A stretch of 64,000 nt of DNA, from positions 124,001 through 188,000 of the forward strand of contig NZ_JANLNY010000023.1 of NCBI RefSeq assembly GCF_025465995.1, given 5' to 3'. Shown here in pieces: positions 63,860 through 64,000 of this stretch. Source of the stretch: Pseudomonas sp. 5P_3.1_Bac2. Its GTDB lineage: Bacteria > Pseudomonadota > Gammaproteobacteria > Pseudomonadales > Pseudomonadaceae. A program made the translations under genes and the position numbers. Each line of letters starts with the position of its first letter. Positions within the stretch are counted from its first letter, which is position 1. The notes under the pieces were generated by a model. That model searched no databases and was not told where the DNA came from. It worked only from the letters and a program-made list of their open reading frames with translations.

Positions 63860-64000
63860 CGCAGTTAATCATGGTCCCTATGTGGCCAAAGAAGGTGTTG
63901 GGGCTTGTTATACGGCAAACCGTCGGCAGCGCCCAGCCTGTGATACGCACCCGACTCAATTGCTCAACAAATGTTTGCGCAATGCCTCAATCGCATAACG

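Overview
This window is chromosomal DNA of a Pseudomonas-type gammaproteobacterium. The genus call rests on a run of neighbours that, from memory, matches the P. aeruginosa PA4601-PA4627 neighbourhood: morA, glyA, a CobW/YjiA GTPase, YbdD, CstA-type carrier, mapZ (PilZ), radA, mscL, fpr and rlmG. Cyanide-insensitive oxidase genes cioAB and GTAGGGTGG-type interspersed repeats also fit. No rRNA, tRNA, CRISPR array, complete insertion sequence or replication origin was seen.

Layout. (1) 1-8.0 kb: a type I restriction-modification island. It holds the end of hsdR, an inserted three-gene cassette (winged-helix/HTH protein, AbiEii-like nucleotidyltransferase, PP2C-like phosphatase), hsdM, hsdS and an unrecognised 297-aa protein, followed by a small periplasmic coiled-coil protein. 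(2) 8.1-9.8 kb: ettA. (3) 10.0-22.6 kb: an organosulfur-utilisation region. It has a SfnR-like sigma54 activator, a flavin monooxygenase with an SsuABC-like transporter (two permeases), a TonB-dependent receptor, a class II aldolase-family protein and two DszB-like desulfinase homologues. Three intergenic regions each carry -24/-12 promoters and a pair of TGCTG-N6-CAGCA sites exactly 33 bp apart, so the region reads as one regulon. (4) 22.8-39.4 kb: conserved core genes, with c-di-GMP turnover (morA) and reception (mapZ) close together. (5) 39.4-44.7 kb: a polar amino-acid ABC transporter with a divergent SHMT-like PLP enzyme and a GntR regulator. (6) 44.9-48.1 kb: a broken HNH nuclease gene and an orphan type VI secretion module (PAAR, VRR-NUC effector, DUF3396 immunity). 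(7) 48.3-51.7 kb: a tandem repeat array, then cioAB with a 47-aa small subunit and an upstream ANR-like box. (8) 51.8-56.4 kb: a periplasmic molybdenum aldehyde/xanthine dehydrogenase-family complex with its cytochrome c. (9) 56.6-63.9 kb: housekeeping and hypothetical genes, including trmA, an NCS2 permease, YajL-like, YpfJ-like and RIO-kinase genes.

How the genes work together. The clearest new biology is the sulfur region. One activator probably controls outer-membrane uptake (TonB receptor), inner-membrane uptake (ABC transporter), C-S cleavage (flavin monooxygenase) and a desulfinase step. The first desulfinase homologue keeps the Cys-His-Arg catalytic set and the second replaces the Cys with Ser. 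The second candidate is the phosphatase/nucleotidyltransferase cassette lodged between hsdR and hsdM. All functional statements come from reading motifs and recalling families; no database search was run.
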